A stretch of 64,000 nucleotides of DNA from Sphingobium jiangsuense (GCF_014196495.1 NZ_JACIDT010000014.1:39410-103409); one strand, 5' to 3'. Positions 52,105 through 61,597 are shown, numbered from the stretch's first letter. The notes: a model not told the origin generated them from the sequence alone. Numbers and translations: made by a program.

Positions 52105-54561
52105 TCAAACCGGGACGCTGCCAGCCGCCGGCACGTCGCTCTCTTCCGCGATGATCGCCTCCAGCTCCGCGATCAGCTCTTCCTCCGCCGCGCCGCCACT
52201 CACGCTTTCGCGGCCAATGATCACCAGCACCGGCACGGACAGCGGCGAGACATGGGGCAGGTCGCGATGCACCATCGTCGCCCGCGCGCGCTCCAGCAGG
52301 CGGGCGAGGCGACCCACCTCGACCAGCTTGGTCGAGGCGTCGGCCCAGGCGGCGCGCAGCAGCACATGGTCGGGCTCATGCCGTTGCAGCACGTCGTAGA
52401 TGAGGTCGGTCGAGAAGGTGACCTGCTTGCCCGTCTTGCGCTTGCCGGGATGCTGGCGTTCGACCAGCCCGCCGATCACCGCGACCTCCCGGAAGGCGCG
52501 CTTGAGCAGATAGGACCGGTCGAGCCACCGGCGCAGTTCCTCGTCCATCACCTCCGGGTCGAGCAGCGCGCCGGGATCGGCTATCGGTTTCAGGCCGTAG
52601 ACGGCGAGGCTGTAGTCGTTGGAGACGAAGCCGACCGGATCGAGGCCGCATTGCTCCATCCGCTGGGTGATGAGCATGCCGAGCGACTGGTGCGCATTCC
52701 ACCCCTCGAAGCTGTGCAGCACCATATGATGCAGGCCCTTGTGCTCGAAGGTTTCGACCAGCAGTTCGTCGGCAGCGGGCAGGCGGGAAAAGCGCGCCTG
52801 CGCCGCCAGCCATTCGCGGATGTCGGATGGCAGGCGGTCATGCTCGCCGGGGTCGTGCAGCAGTGCGCGCACCCGGTCCGACAGGCTGGTGGAAAGCGCC
52901 ATGCGCGTGCCCGAATAGCTGGGGATGATCGCCGACTTGCGGGTGGCGCGGACGATGAGGTCATTGTCCACCATCGCCTCCACCTCCAGGTCGAGGCCGG
53001 AAAAGCGGAAGGTGTCGCCGGGGCCGAGCGTGGCGCCGAAGCCTTCCTCCAACTGCCCCAGCTTGCGCCCGTTGCGGAAACGGACGGTCACCATCGGCGC
53101 CTCGACGATGATGCCCGCGTTCATCCGGTACTGGCCGATGAAGCGCGGGTGGCTGACCTCCCACAGGCCGTCCGCATTCTGGCGGATGCGCTGGAAGCGG
53201 TCATAGGCGGCCAGCGCATAGCCGCCGTTGCGCACGAATCCCAGCACCCGGTCGAACTGCGAGCGGGTGAGGTCGCGATAGGGCGCGGTGGTGGTCACCT
53301 CGGCATAAAGGGCGTCGGCGTCGAAGGGGGCGGCGCAGGCCATGCCCATGATATGCTGGGCCAGCACGTCCCACGCGCCGGGCCGCCACGGCTCGGTGTC
53401 GAGCTGCCTTTCCGCTATGGCGTCGAGGGCACAGCGCGCCTCCAGATATTCGAAGCGGTTGCCGGGGATGATCCACGCCTTGCTGGGCATGTCGGCGCGA
53501 TGGTTGGAGCGGCCGATGCGCTGGAGCAGGCGCGCCGTCCCCTTGGGCGCGCCGAGCTGGATCACCAGATCGACATCGCCCCAATCGACGCCGAGGTCGA
53601 GCGCGGAGGTGCAGACGAGCGCGCGCAGCCTGCCTTCCGCTATCGCCTGTTCGGCGCGCTGGCGGACCTCCAGCGAGAGCGAGCCGTGGAAGATGCCGAT
53701 GGGCAGATTGTCGGGATTGATCGCCCAGAGCTCCTGCAAGGTCAGCTCGGCAAGGCCGCGCGTGTTGCAGAAGATCAGCGTCAGCCGATGCTCCCGCACC
53801 GCCTCCATCACCTGATGCGCGGCATAGCGGGCCGAATGGCCGGACCATGGCACGCGGCCTTCGGGAACGACGATGCGGATATCGGGCGGCGGGCCGTCCT
53901 TGCCGGTGACGAGCGCCACTTCCTCGCCCCGCCCGGCGCGCGACAGCCAATCGCGATAGGGCGCGGGATCGCCGATGGTGGCGGAGAGGCCGGCGCGGAC
54001 ATGGCCGGGCGCGAGGGCATTGAGCCGCGCGAGGCAGAGCGCGAGCAGATCGCCGCGCTTGCCATGGGCGAAGGCGTGGACCTCATCGACGATCACCCGG
54101 CGCAGCGACAGGAAGAGCCGGGGCGCATCCGGGTGGCTGAGCAGCAGGGAAAGCGATTCGGGCGTCGTCAGCAATATATGCGGCGGCTTGGTGCGCTGCC
54201 GCGCCTTCACCGCGCCGCTGGTGTCGCCGGTGCGGCTTTCGACGCTGATCGGCAGCCCCATTTCGGCGATCGGCGCGGAAAGGTTCCGCTCGATGTCGTT
54301 GGTCAGCGCCTTGAGCGGCGAGATATAGAGGGTGTGCAGTCCTTCGGCCGGATCGTCCGCGAGGTCGGCCAGCGTGGGCAGGAAACCGGCGAGCGTCTTG
54401 CCCGACCCGGTGGAGGAAATGAGCAGCGCGTCCTGCCCCCGCCGGTGCGCATCCAGCATCGCCAACTGATGCGGGCGAACCTGCCAGCCGCGCGCGTCGA
54501 ACCAGCGTTCGATCCTTGCGGGAAGAGGGGAAGGAGCAGGGCGGGGAGCCATGCCCTTCAT
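52105..54561 (-). CDS. ligase-associated DNA damage response DEXH box helicase (Lhr-type)
   Basis: A superfamily 2 helicase of 818 residues. Walker A is SSTGSGKTLAGFLP (near residue 50), the Walker B box is VIVDEVHAFA, and the Lhr group motifs ISPLKALTND, TTPESLSLLLS and GLSATIGDP are clear, followed by QRIGRSNHRAD. The C-terminal DUF4175/Lhr core ends SFEGWNAHQSLGMLIT. In bacteria this protein clusters with PdeM, an ATP-dependent DNA ligase and an exonuclease. Two Met codons (54561, 54552) can start it. Confidence 0.93.
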   Translation of the reverse strand: MKGMAPRPAPSPLPARIERWFDARGWQVRPHQLAMLDAHRRGQDALLISSTGSGKTLAGFLPTLADLADDPAEGLHTLYISPLKALTNDIERNLSAPIAEMGLPISVESRTGDTSGAVKARQRTKPPHILLTTPESLSLLLSHPDAPRLFLSLRRVIVDEVHAFAHGKRGDLLALCLARLNALAPGHVRAGLSATIGDPAPYRDWLSRAGRGEEVALVTGKDGPPPDIRIVVPEGRVPWSGHSARYAAHQVMEAVREHRLTLIFCNTRGLAELTLQELWAINPDNLPIGIFHGSLSLEVRQRAEQAIAEGRLRALVCTSALDLGVDWGDVDLVIQLGAPKGTARLLQRIGRSNHRADMPSKAWIIPGNRFEYLEARCALDAIAERQLDTEPWRPGAWDVLAQHIMGMACAAPFDADALYAEVTTTAPYRDLTRSQFDRVLGFVRNGGYALAAYDRFQRIRQNADGLWEVSHPRFIGQYRMNAGIIVEAPMVTVRFRNGRKLGQLEEGFGATLGPGDTFRFSGLDLEVEAMVDNDLIVRATRKSAIIPSYSGTRMALSTSLSDRVRALLHDPGEHDRLPSDIREWLAAQARFSRLPAADELLVETFEHKGLHHMVLHSFEGWNAHQSLGMLITQRMEQCGLDPVGFVSNDYSLAVYGLKPIADPGALLDPEVMDEELRRWLDRSYLLKRAFREVAVIGGLVERQHPGKRKTGKQVTFSTDLIYDVLQRHEPDHVLLRAAWADASTKLVEVGRLARLLERARATMVHRDLPHVSPLSVPVLVIIGRESVSGGAAEEELIAELEAIIAEESDVPAAGSVPV

Positions 54562-54638
54562 ATAGGGGCTTGCGGGTCCGGCAACAGGGGGCGAGCCCTC
54601 CTATTCCCGACCGTTCGGGCGATCCCCCTTATACTCCC

Positions 54639-54738
54639 CGTCATGCCAGCGGAGGCTGGCATCTCAGGAGGCAGCGAGCGACAGGGCCTGCGACCCCAGC
54701 GTTGACCTTCGGTCGCCCTTCGGGTCGCTGGGGTGACG
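54639..54738 (-). repeat. family A intergenic double-hairpin repeat, copy 7 (expanded)
   Basis: TGCCAGC-GGAG-GCTGGCA first, then a second half whose loop has been enlarged: CGACCCCAGC-GTTGACCTTCGGTCGCCCTTCGG-GTCGCTGGGGTGACG. The inserted stretch resembles the GACCTACGGTCGTC motif of family C. It lies between two tandem minus-strand genes. Confidence 0.8.
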
Positions 54739-54813
54739 GGTGTGGGGCCAGGCCCCCGCTATTCTCTGATCCTGCTGGTAACGACGCCCGGAGACGCCGC
54801 TGCCCGCATTCGA

Positions 54814-56325
54814 TCACATCTTCATCGACCCGGTTTCGATGAACCGCTGGTGCCAGGACAGCGCTTCTGCGGGCAGTGAGGGCGCGTGCAGGCCATAGGC
54901 GCCCTTGAGTGCGCGATTGTAATAGTCGCGCAGCGCGTCGCGATACTCGGGGTGGGAGCAGTTGCCGATCACCAGTTCGGCCCGCTTCTTCGGGCTGAGG
55001 CCGCGCAGGTCGGCGAGGCCCTGTTCCGTGACGATCACCGCGACGTCCTGCATGATATGATCGACATGGCTCGCCTGCGGCACGATCGCGGAAATCTTGC
55101 CGCCTTTGGCGGTGGAGGGCGTCACGAAGATCGAGATATAGGCGTTGCGGGCAAAGTCGCCCGATCCGCCGATGCCGTTCTGGATGCGCGAGCCCATGAT
55201 GCAGGTGGAATTGACGTTGCCGTAGATGTCGGCCTCGATCAGCCCGTTCATCGCGATGCAGCCCAGGCGGCGGACGACCTCCGGATGGTTGCTGATCTCC
55301 TGCGGGCGCAGGATCATGCGGTCGCGATAGCGGTGCATGTCCTTGTTGACCCGCGCGGCAGCCTCCGGGCTCAGCGAGAAGGCGGTGGCCGACGCCATGC
55401 GCAGCCGCCCGCTGTCCAGCAGGTCGAGCATGCCGTCCTGAATCACCTCGGTATAGGCGGTCATGTCGTGGAACGGTCCGTCGACAAGGCCGCGCAACAC
55501 CGCATTGGCGATATTGCCGACGCCCGATTGCAGCGGCAGCAGGTTTTCCGGCAGGCGGCCCTTCTTCACCTCATGCGCGAGAAAATCGAGCAGATGCCCG
55601 GCGATGGCGTGGGCGCACGCATCGGGCGGGGTGAAGGGGGCGTTGCGGTCCGGCGAGTCGGTGACGACCACCGCGACCACCTTTTCGGGATCGCAGATCA
55701 GCGTCGGCTGGCCGATGCGGTCGTCCGCCTTCACGATGGGAATGGGCACGCGATGCGGCGGCAGGGCGGTGCCGTAATAAATGTCGTGCATCCCTTCCAG
55801 CGCCGGGTTCTGCCACCGGTTCACCTCCAGGATGATCCTCTTCGCGCGGTCGAGCCAGGTCTTGTTGTTGCCGACCGAGGAGGAGGGGACCAGCGTGCCG
55901 TCGGGGCGGATCGCCGTCACCTCGATGACGGCGACGTCGAGATCGCCGAGAAAGCCCTGCCACGCCATTGGCGCGACGAGGCTCAAATGCATGTCGAGAT
56001 AGTCCATCTCGCCCTTGTTGATCCGCTCGCGCGCGATGGGGTCGGAATTATAGGGCAGGCGCAGCTCGATGCCGTTGGCGCGGGCGAGCGCGCCGTCCAG
56101 CTCCGGCCCTGTGGACGCGCCGGTCCACACCTTCACGCGCATCGGCCGCCCGGCGGCATGCTCGGCCTCGATCCGTTCCGCCAGCGCGACGGGGACGGCC
56201 TTGGGATAGCCGGATCCGGTGAAGCCGCTCATGCCGATGGTCATGCCGTGGGAAATTTTCGCCGCGGCTTCCTGCGCGGACATGACGAGGCCGCGGAAAT
56301 GCGGATGGGCAATAGGATCGGACAA
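54814..56325 (-). CDS. acetyl-CoA hydrolase/transferase family protein (succinate CoA-transferase type)
   Basis: A class I CoA transferase of the acetyl-CoA hydrolase family, 503 residues, the usual length. It opens with GMTIGMSGFTGSGYPKAVP. The C-terminal half reads LPLQSGVGNIANAVLRGL, TEVIQDGMLDLLDSG (a likely catalytic Glu), MGSRIQNGIGGSGDFARN and VTEQGLADLRGLSPKKRA. Such enzymes move CoA between succinate, acetate and propionate. It stands alone. The 56326-56608 gap upstream shows no gene. Confidence 0.9.
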   Translation of the reverse strand: MSDPIAHPHFRGLVMSAQEAAAKISHGMTIGMSGFTGSGYPKAVPVALAERIEAEHAAGRPMRVKVWTGASTGPELDGALARANGIELRLPYNSDPIARERINKGEMDYLDMHLSLVAPMAWQGFLGDLDVAVIEVTAIRPDGTLVPSSSVGNNKTWLDRAKRIILEVNRWQNPALEGMHDIYYGTALPPHRVPIPIVKADDRIGQPTLICDPEKVVAVVVTDSPDRNAPFTPPDACAHAIAGHLLDFLAHEVKKGRLPENLLPLQSGVGNIANAVLRGLVDGPFHDMTAYTEVIQDGMLDLLDSGRLRMASATAFSLSPEAAARVNKDMHRYRDRMILRPQEISNHPEVVRRLGCIAMNGLIEADIYGNVNSTCIMGSRIQNGIGGSGDFARNAYISIFVTPSTAKGGKISAIVPQASHVDHIMQDVAVIVTEQGLADLRGLSPKKRAELVIGNCSHPEYRDALRDYYNRALKGAYGLHAPSLPAEALSWHQRFIETGSMKM

Positions 56326-56608
56326 ACCAGTTCTCCCTCATGGTTCCTGAACTCCGGCCCGGTCGGGTCGGAGATTATCCGGCGCCATGATATCGCGTCG
56401 CGATCCAGCGATCGCGCCGCCCTTCGGGCGCGCCGGCCATCCTCACCGTGCCCATCGCCGTCCTGTGCTCACGCGATGGCGGGGAAGCCGGCGCATGCGG
56501 GCGGTCGATGGTCGGGCGGGAATAGCCAAGATCCGGCCGGGAGCATAGCCCTTAATGACGCTCCGGCCATGCCCCCTTGGGGCGGGCAAGATACTGTCGG
56601 ATGGGCGT

Positions 56609-56685
56609 TGGCGACCCCGGCAGGATTCGAACCTGCGACCATTCGCTTAGAAGGCGAATGCTCTATCCAGCTGAGCTACGGGGCC
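56609..56685 (-). tRNA. tRNA-Arg (anticodon UCU)
   Basis: A 77-base cloverleaf including encoded CCA on the minus strand. The acceptor GGCCCCG pairs with CGGGGTC (one G-U), discriminator G. The anticodon loop CTTCTAA gives anticodon TCT. The T arm is GCAGG-TTCGAAT-CCTGC and the D arm holds AGCTGGATAGAGC. Confidence 0.96.
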
Positions 56686-56786
56686 GGGCCATGGCTTTGC
56701 CGCGATCCTCCCCGCGACGGGAAAGGGATCGCGCCTGTGCGCATAGCGCGGTTTGCAGCGCAGGCAAAGCGGGATATGACGGCGTC

Positions 56787-57530
56787 ATGACAAGCGAACA
56801 GACCGTCCGGCATGTCGCCGCCTCCCAGCTCGCCGGGCGGCCGCTGCGCTATTATGATTTCATCATGGCGGCCTTCGTCGCCATATTGCTGCTTTCCAAC
56901 ATCATCGGCGCGGCCAAGCGGTCGGAAATCGACCTGCCGCTGATCGGCACATGGTCCTTCGGCGCGGGGATATTGTTCTTTCCGCTGAGCTACATCATCG
57001 GCGACGTGCTGACCGAGGTCTACGGCTATGCGCGGGCGCGGCGGGTGATCTGGACCGGCTTCGCAGCGCTGATCTTCATGGCGTTCATGAGCGCGGTGGT
57101 GGTCGCCCTGCCGCCCGCGCAGGGATGGACCGACCAGGGCGCCTATGAGGCGGTGTTCGGCAGCACCTGGCGCATCGTCGCGGCGTCGATCACCGCTTTC
57201 TGGGTGGGCGAGTTCGCGAACAGCTTCGTGCTCGCCAAGATGAAGATCTGGACCGGCGGCAAATATCTGTGGACCCGCACCATCGGCTCGACGATCGTGG
57301 GGCAGGGGTTCGACAGCCTGCTCTTCTACCCGCTCGCCTTCTACGGGCAGGACGGCTGGCCGCTCGACCAGCTGATGATGGTGGTGGTGTCGCAGTTCGT
57401 GCTCAAGACCGGCTGGGAAATCCTGCTGACGCCGGTGACCTATATGGCGGTGGGCGGCCTCAAGCGGCGCGAGGGCCTCGATATCTATGACGAGGGGACG
57501 GATTTCTCGCCGTTCCACACCAAGGTTTAG
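56787..57530 (+). CDS. queuosine precursor transporter (YhhQ family)
   Basis: Polytopic membrane protein of the vitamin transporter/YhhQ (VUT_1) family, 247 residues, that imports queuosine precursors such as preQ0 or preQ1. Family phrases: LLLSNIIGAAK, FPLSYIIGDVLTEVYGYARAR, FWVGEFANSFVLAKMK, TRTIGSTIVGQGFDSLLFY and FVLKTGWEILLTPVTYM. The ATG at 56787 lies about 100 bases past the divergent tRNA-Arg. Confidence 0.93.
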   Translation: MTSEQTVRHVAASQLAGRPLRYYDFIMAAFVAILLLSNIIGAAKRSEIDLPLIGTWSFGAGILFFPLSYIIGDVLTEVYGYARARRVIWTGFAALIFMAFMSAVVVALPPAQGWTDQGAYEAVFGSTWRIVAASITAFWVGEFANSFVLAKMKIWTGGKYLWTRTIGSTIVGQGFDSLLFYPLAFYGQDGWPLDQLMMVVVSQFVLKTGWEILLTPVTYMAVGGLKRREGLDIYDEGTDFSPFHTKV

Positions 57531-57582
57531 GCTCGCGGGGAGTTGGTGGCGGTTTTCGGGCAATTTCCGGCCCTGTAACCGT

Positions 57583-57659
57583 GTCATGCCAGCATAGGCT
57601 GGCCTTTCGGGAGGCCGCGCGGGACATGGCCTGAGACCCCAGCCTGCGCCGGGGTGACG
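57583..57659 (-). repeat. family A intergenic double-hairpin repeat, copy 8
   Basis: Opposite orientation to copy 1: GTCATGCCAGC-ATAG-GCTGGC then CCCCAGC-CTGC-GCCGGGGTGACG. It lies between the convergent transporter and purQ genes. Confidence 0.85.
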
Positions 57660-57704
57660 GATGCAGGAAGATGGCAGCTAACCACCCCCAACCCGCCAAG
57701 CGCG

Positions 57705-58379
57705 TCAGGCGGCCGCCATCAGCCCTTCGACGAGGCCGCGGAACATGCGCGCGCCGTCGGTGTTGCCGTGGGCGTCCTCCACCGCGCGCTCCGGGTGGGG
57801 CATCATGCCCAGCACATTGCCGCCGTCGTTGAGGATGCCCGCGATGTTGCGGGCCGAGCCGTTGACCTGCTCGGCATAACGGAAGGCGACGCGGCCCTCG
57901 CCTTCGAGGCGGTCGAGCGTCGCGTCGTCGGCGAAGAAATTGCCGTCATGATGGGCGACGGGGAAGACCACCTGCTCGCCCTGCGCATAGAGGGACGTGA
58001 ACGCGCTCCGGCTGTTCTCCACGGTCAGCTTCACGTCGCGGCAGACGAAATGGATGCCCGCGTTGCGCATCAGCGCGCCGGGCAGCAGGCCCGATTCGGT
58101 CAGCACCTGGAAGCCGTTGCACACGCCCAGCACATAGACGCCGCGCGCCGCCGCCTCGCGTACCGCCGCCATGACCGGCGAGCGGGAGGCCATCGCGCCG
58201 GAGCGCAGATAGTCGCCATAGGAAAAGCCGCCCGGCACCGCGATCAGGTCTATGCCCGCCGGAATTTCGGTTTCGCGATGCCACAGCATCACCGGCTTGA
58301 CGCCGCTCGCCAGTTCGAGCGCGGTCGCCATGTCGCGATCGCAATTGGAGCCGGGGAAGGTGATGACGGCGCTTTTCAT
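57705..58379 (-). CDS. purQ: phosphoribosylformylglycinamidine synthase subunit PurQ
   Basis: Glutaminase subunit of the three-part FGAM synthase, 224 residues. It opens [18 protein letters not shown]; the catalytic Cys is in [15 protein letters not shown], near residue 87, and the His-Glu pair in [10 protein letters not shown]. It is 27 bases downstream of purS. purL, the third subunit, is not in the window. Confidence 0.96.
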   Translation of the reverse strand: MKSAVITFPGSNCDRDMATALELASGVKPVMLWHRETEIPAGIDLIAVPGGFSYGDYLRSGAMASRSPVMAAVREAAARGVYVLGVCNGFQVLTESGLLPGALMRNAGIHFVCRDVKLTVENSRSAFTSLYAQGEQVVFPVAHHDGNFFADDATLDRLEGEGRVAFRYAEQVNGSARNIAGILNDGGNVLGMMPHPERAVEDAHGNTDGARMFRGLVEGLMAAA

Positions 58380-58406
58380 GGCCCTGCTGTCCTTATGATT
58401 CGGAAA

Positions 58407-58640
58407 TCAGCCGATTTTCTCGATGCGGTAATTCTCGATCACCGTATTGGCGAGCAGCTTGCTGCACATGGCGTCGATATCGGCATCGGACGTGCCGTCC
58501 GCAAGGTCCAGTTCGATCAGCTTGCCCGCGCGCACATCGTTGACGCCCGAAAAGCCCAGCCCTTCGAGCGCATGGTGGATCGCCTTGCCCTGCGGATCAA
58601 GGACGCCGCCTTTGAGCGTTACGAAGACACGGGCTTTCAT
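58407..58640 (-). CDS. purS: phosphoribosylformylglycinamidine synthase subunit PurS
   Basis: Small bridging subunit of FGAM synthase, 77 residues, with the family phrases VTLKGGVLDPQGKAIHHAL, LGFSGVNDVRAGKLIEL and MCSKLLANTVIENYRIE. It lies between purC and purQ in the usual order. Confidence 0.95.
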   Translation of the reverse strand: MKARVFVTLKGGVLDPQGKAIHHALEGLGFSGVNDVRAGKLIELDLADGTSDADIDAMCSKLLANTVIENYRIEKIG

Positions 58641-58725
58641 GGCTGGGCGACTCCTTGGCTGGCCAGATATAGTGGATGGGGCCTCCCCTATGCCCGGCGC
58701 GGGGCAAGGGCAAGCCCCGCTGATG

Positions 58726-59508
58726 TCAGTTGCCGCGCTTTTTGCGGTGCGTGTCGAGGTCGAGCACGGTCGGCTCCCCGCCTTCGTCCTGCAACAGGCC
58801 GAGACGGCGGGCGACCTCCTGATAGGCCTCCACCTCGCCGCCGAGGTCGCGGCGGAAGCGGTCCTTGTCCAGCTTCTCGCCGGTCGCCATGTCCCACAGG
58901 CGGCAGCCGTCCGGGCTGATCTCGTCGGCGAGGATGATGCGGCTGAAATCGCCGTCCCACAGCCGGCCGAACTCCAGCTTGAAGTCGACGAGGCGGATGC
59001 CGATGCCAGCGAACAGCCCGCTCATGAAGTCGTTCACGCGGATCGCCATGTCGGCGATGTCGTGCATCTCTTCCTGGCTGGCCCAGCCGAAGCAGGCGAT
59101 ATGCTCCTCGGTGATCATCGGATCGCCGAGCGCGTCGTCCTTGTAATAATATTCGATCAGCGTGCGCGGCAGCTGCGTGCCTTCCTCGATGCCGAGGCGC
59201 TGGCTGAGCGAGCCGGCCGCGACATTGCGCACCACCACCTCGATCGGCACGATCTCGACCTGGCGGACGAGCTGCTCGCGCATGTTGAGGCGGCGGATGA
59301 AGTGGGTGGGCACGCCGATATTGCCGAGCAGCGTGAACACATGCTCCGAAATGCGGTTGTTGAGGACGCCCTTGCCGTTGATCGTGCCCTTTTTCTGGGC
59401 ATTGAACGCGGTCGCGTCATCCTTGAAATATTGGATGAGCGTGCCCGGTTCGGGGCCTTCATACAGAATCTTAGCCTTGCCCTCGTAAATCTGGCGGCGA
59501 CGGACCAT
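58726..59508 (-). CDS. purC: phosphoribosylaminoimidazole-succinocarboxamide synthase
   Basis: SAICAR synthetase of purine synthesis, 260 residues. Family phrases: [67 protein letters not shown] and [14 protein letters not shown]. The ATG at 59508 matches the family start; an in-frame Met eleven codons upstream does not. It is the first gene of a purC-purS-purQ run. Confidence 0.96.
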   Translation of the reverse strand: MVRRRQIYEGKAKILYEGPEPGTLIQYFKDDATAFNAQKKGTINGKGVLNNRISEHVFTLLGNIGVPTHFIRRLNMREQLVRQVEIVPIEVVVRNVAAGSLSQRLGIEEGTQLPRTLIEYYYKDDALGDPMITEEHIACFGWASQEEMHDIADMAIRVNDFMSGLFAGIGIRLVDFKLEFGRLWDGDFSRIILADEISPDGCRLWDMATGEKLDKDRFRRDLGGEVEAYQEVARRLGLLQDEGGEPTVLDLDTHRKKRGN

Positions 59509-59662
59509 TTCGGGGTGCCTACTCGTAGTGAAACATGCCAAAAAATCTGCCCCGGCGCGCGAATCATGGAAAGATCAGCGATGCCGGGGCCGGTTCGCAC
59601 TGCCCCTTATACCAAAGCGGGGGGAGGTGCAAATCGGGGCGGGTAGCGGGTATCTCTCCACC

Positions 59663-59768
59663 CCGTTCGCCCTGAGCTTGTCGACCCGAAGGGCGAGCGA
59701 AGCTCAACGGCTGCTTTTCTCTTGGGGCAAGAAGAAGGACAGGGCTTCGACAAGCTCAGCCCGAACGG
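59663..59768 (-). repeat. family B intergenic inverted repeat, copy 5 (full)
   Basis: CCGTTCGCCCTGAGCTTGTC pairs with GACAAGCTCAGCCCGAACGG around a middle that contains the ACCCGAAGGGCGAGCGAAG segment typical of the family's other arm. It lies between tandem minus-strand genes and ends 12 bases before the DUF4349 gene stop. Confidence 0.85.
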
Positions 59769-59780
59769 GTGTTGGAGGCA

Positions 59781-60698
59781 TTACCCCTCCGTTTCCGCCT
59801 GTGTACCCCCACGCCGCCATCTCCAGCGCGGCCAGCGGCCGCCCAGCTTGCGGTAGAGCTTCACCGCGCCCCACAGCACCAGCAGCCACGGCAGCGCCGC
59901 GACGAGGAAACGGATGAGCGCGCCGACGCTGAAGCCCAGTATCTCGCCCGCCGAGGAGATCGCGTCGCGCACCGGGGAGAGGAGGCTGCTGCTCGCCGTC
60001 GGGGTCGAGGAATAGGCGATCGTCATGTCGGACATGGCGACGCGGCCCTTCATCTCGGCCAGCCAGGTGCGGGCCTGGTCCAGTTCCTCCTGCACCTGGG
60101 ACAGCGCGCGTTCGGCCTCGACCAGATCGGCGACCGATCCGCCCCGCGTCGCCAGCAATTGCGTCAGCCGGTCGGCCAGCAGCGTCTTGGCGCGGATGCG
60201 GGCGTCGGTGTCGACGATCTGCTTCGACAGATCCTCGGCGGTGATCCCCGCGTCGATCTGCTCCCCGCCCTTGCCGGAGACGATGCCGCCCATATCGGCG
60301 GCGAAGGCGCGCGCGAGCTTCGCGTCGATGCTGAGCTTCAACTCGCCATATTGGCGGTCCTCATCGCCCGACCGGCTGAGACTGATGACGCGGCAGCGCG
60401 CCACGCCCAGCTTCTCGCAGGCGGCGGCGTGGGCCTGCTGCGTTTCCGCGACCCGGTTCGACGGCAGGCGGAAGCCGTAGCGATAGCTGTAGGCAAGCTG
60501 CGGCTGAGAGAGGGGAATGGCGTCTTGCCGATCGCCGCCGCCTTCCGGTGCGGCCTGCTTTGCCGGCGCGGCGGGCGGCGCGACGGAGAGGTCTTCCGAC
60601 GCCCTCATCGCGTGGTCGGGCGCGGAGCCGCAGCCCGCCAGCATCAGCGGGAGCATCGCCCCGGCAAGCGTGGATTTCCAATGCCGGAAATGGGTCAA
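59781..60698 (-). CDS. DUF4349 domain lipoprotein
   Basis: A 305-residue envelope protein. The lipobox is LAGC (Cys 23). The DUF4349 core has YGELKLSIDAKLARAF, IVDTDARIRAKTLLADRLTQLLATRGGSVADLVEAERALSQVQEEL (a coiled coil, roughly residues 160-205) and a transmembrane segment near the C-terminus (LVAALPWLLVLWGAVKLY) followed by an Arg-rich tail. Function unknown. Confidence 0.82.
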   Translation of the reverse strand: MTHFRHWKSTLAGAMLPLMLAGCGSAPDHAMRASEDLSVAPPAAPAKQAAPEGGGDRQDAIPLSQPQLAYSYRYGFRLPSNRVAETQQAHAAACEKLGVARCRVISLSRSGDEDRQYGELKLSIDAKLARAFAADMGGIVSGKGGEQIDAGITAEDLSKQIVDTDARIRAKTLLADRLTQLLATRGGSVADLVEAERALSQVQEELDQARTWLAEMKGRVAMSDMTIAYSSTPTASSSLLSPVRDAISSAGEILGFSVGALIRFLVAALPWLLVLWGAVKLYRKLGGRWPRWRWRRGGTQAETEG

Positions 60699-60719
60699 GA
60701 CGCTCTCCTTCTTTTGCCC

Positions 60720-61499
60720 CTACATCACGCCGGGGAAGGCGCCGCCGTCGAGCAGCAGGCTCTGCCCGGTGATATAGCCCGCCTGCGCGGAGCAGAGGAA
60801 GGCGCAGGCCGCGCCGAATTCCTCGGGGGTGCCGAGGCGCCCGGCCGGGATCGCGGCTTCGCGTCTCCCGCGCATCGCTGCGGGCGTGGTGTCCGCCTTT
60901 GCCGCCAGCGCCGCATCCAGCGCGGCGATGCGGTCGGTGTCGATGGAGCCGGGCAGCAGATTGTTGATCGTCACATTATGCGCCGCCACCTGACGCGCCA
61001 CCCCGGCGAGAAAGCCGGTCAGCCCGATGCGCGCGCCGCTCGACAGGTCGAGGCCGGGCAGCGGCGCCTTGACCGAGGAGGAGGTGATGTTGACGATCCG
61101 TCCGAAACGCCGTTCCACCATGCCGTCGAGCACCGCCTGCACCAGTGCGATCGGGGTGAGCATGTTCGCTTCCAGCCCGGCGATCAGCGCGTCATGATCC
61201 AGCGCGCGGAAATCCGCCGGCGGCGGGCCGCCATTATTGTTGACGAGGATGTCGACCGGCCCGGCCGCCTGAAGCAGCGCGGCGCGCCCGTCGGCCGTGC
61301 CCACATCGGCGGCGACGGCGACGACCTGCGCCCCGGTCGCCTGCGCGATCTCCCGCGCGGTCTGTTCCAGCCGCGCCGTGTCGCGTCCGTTGATGACGAC
61401 GCGGGCGCCCTCGCGCGCCAGCGCCAGCGCGCAGCCGCGGCCCAGCCCCCGGCTGGAGGCGCAGACAAGGGCGGTCTTGCCGATGATTCCAAGGTCCAT
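60720..61499 (-). CDS. SDR family oxidoreductase
   Basis: Short-chain dehydrogenase, 259 residues. The cofactor motif is ALVCASSRGLGRGCALALA (TGxxxGxG variant with CASSRGLG, about residues 11-29). NNNGGPP replaces the usual NNAG. The expected Tyr of YxxxK is not in its classical form: the matching region reads SSGARIGLTGFLAGVARQV, with Arg-Ile where Tyr would be expected, so catalysis may differ. This matches the 3-oxoacyl-ACP reductase-like subgroup with SGARIG. AAGGA precedes the ATG at 61499. Confidence 0.87.
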   Translation of the reverse strand: MDLGIIGKTALVCASSRGLGRGCALALAREGARVVINGRDTARLEQTAREIAQATGAQVVAVAADVGTADGRAALLQAAGPVDILVNNNGGPPPADFRALDHDALIAGLEANMLTPIALVQAVLDGMVERRFGRIVNITSSSVKAPLPGLDLSSGARIGLTGFLAGVARQVAAHNVTINNLLPGSIDTDRIAALDAALAAKADTTPAAMRGRREAAIPAGRLGTPEEFGAACAFLCSAQAGYITGQSLLLDGGAFPGVM

Positions 61500-61597
61500 G
61501 AACGGGATTCCTTCAGGGTAGGGGAAAGAAATATGCCGGTGCTGTCGCACACACAAGACCATCGACGCAACGCCCGCCGCTTGCTATCGCGTGGGGC

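Noticed and set aside
51902..52108. N-terminal extension of pdeM into the upstream repeat
   Set aside because: The added 69 residues are encoded by a family B repeat and have no likeness to PdeM; the ATG at 51901 fits the family.
52081..54705. 874-residue plus-strand frame opposite the helicase gene
   Set aside because: Antisense shadow of an unmistakable SF2 helicase.
56326..56608. Small genes in the gap between the CoA transferase and tRNA-Arg
   Set aside because: Frames here are shadows or lack start signals; nothing recognisable was found.
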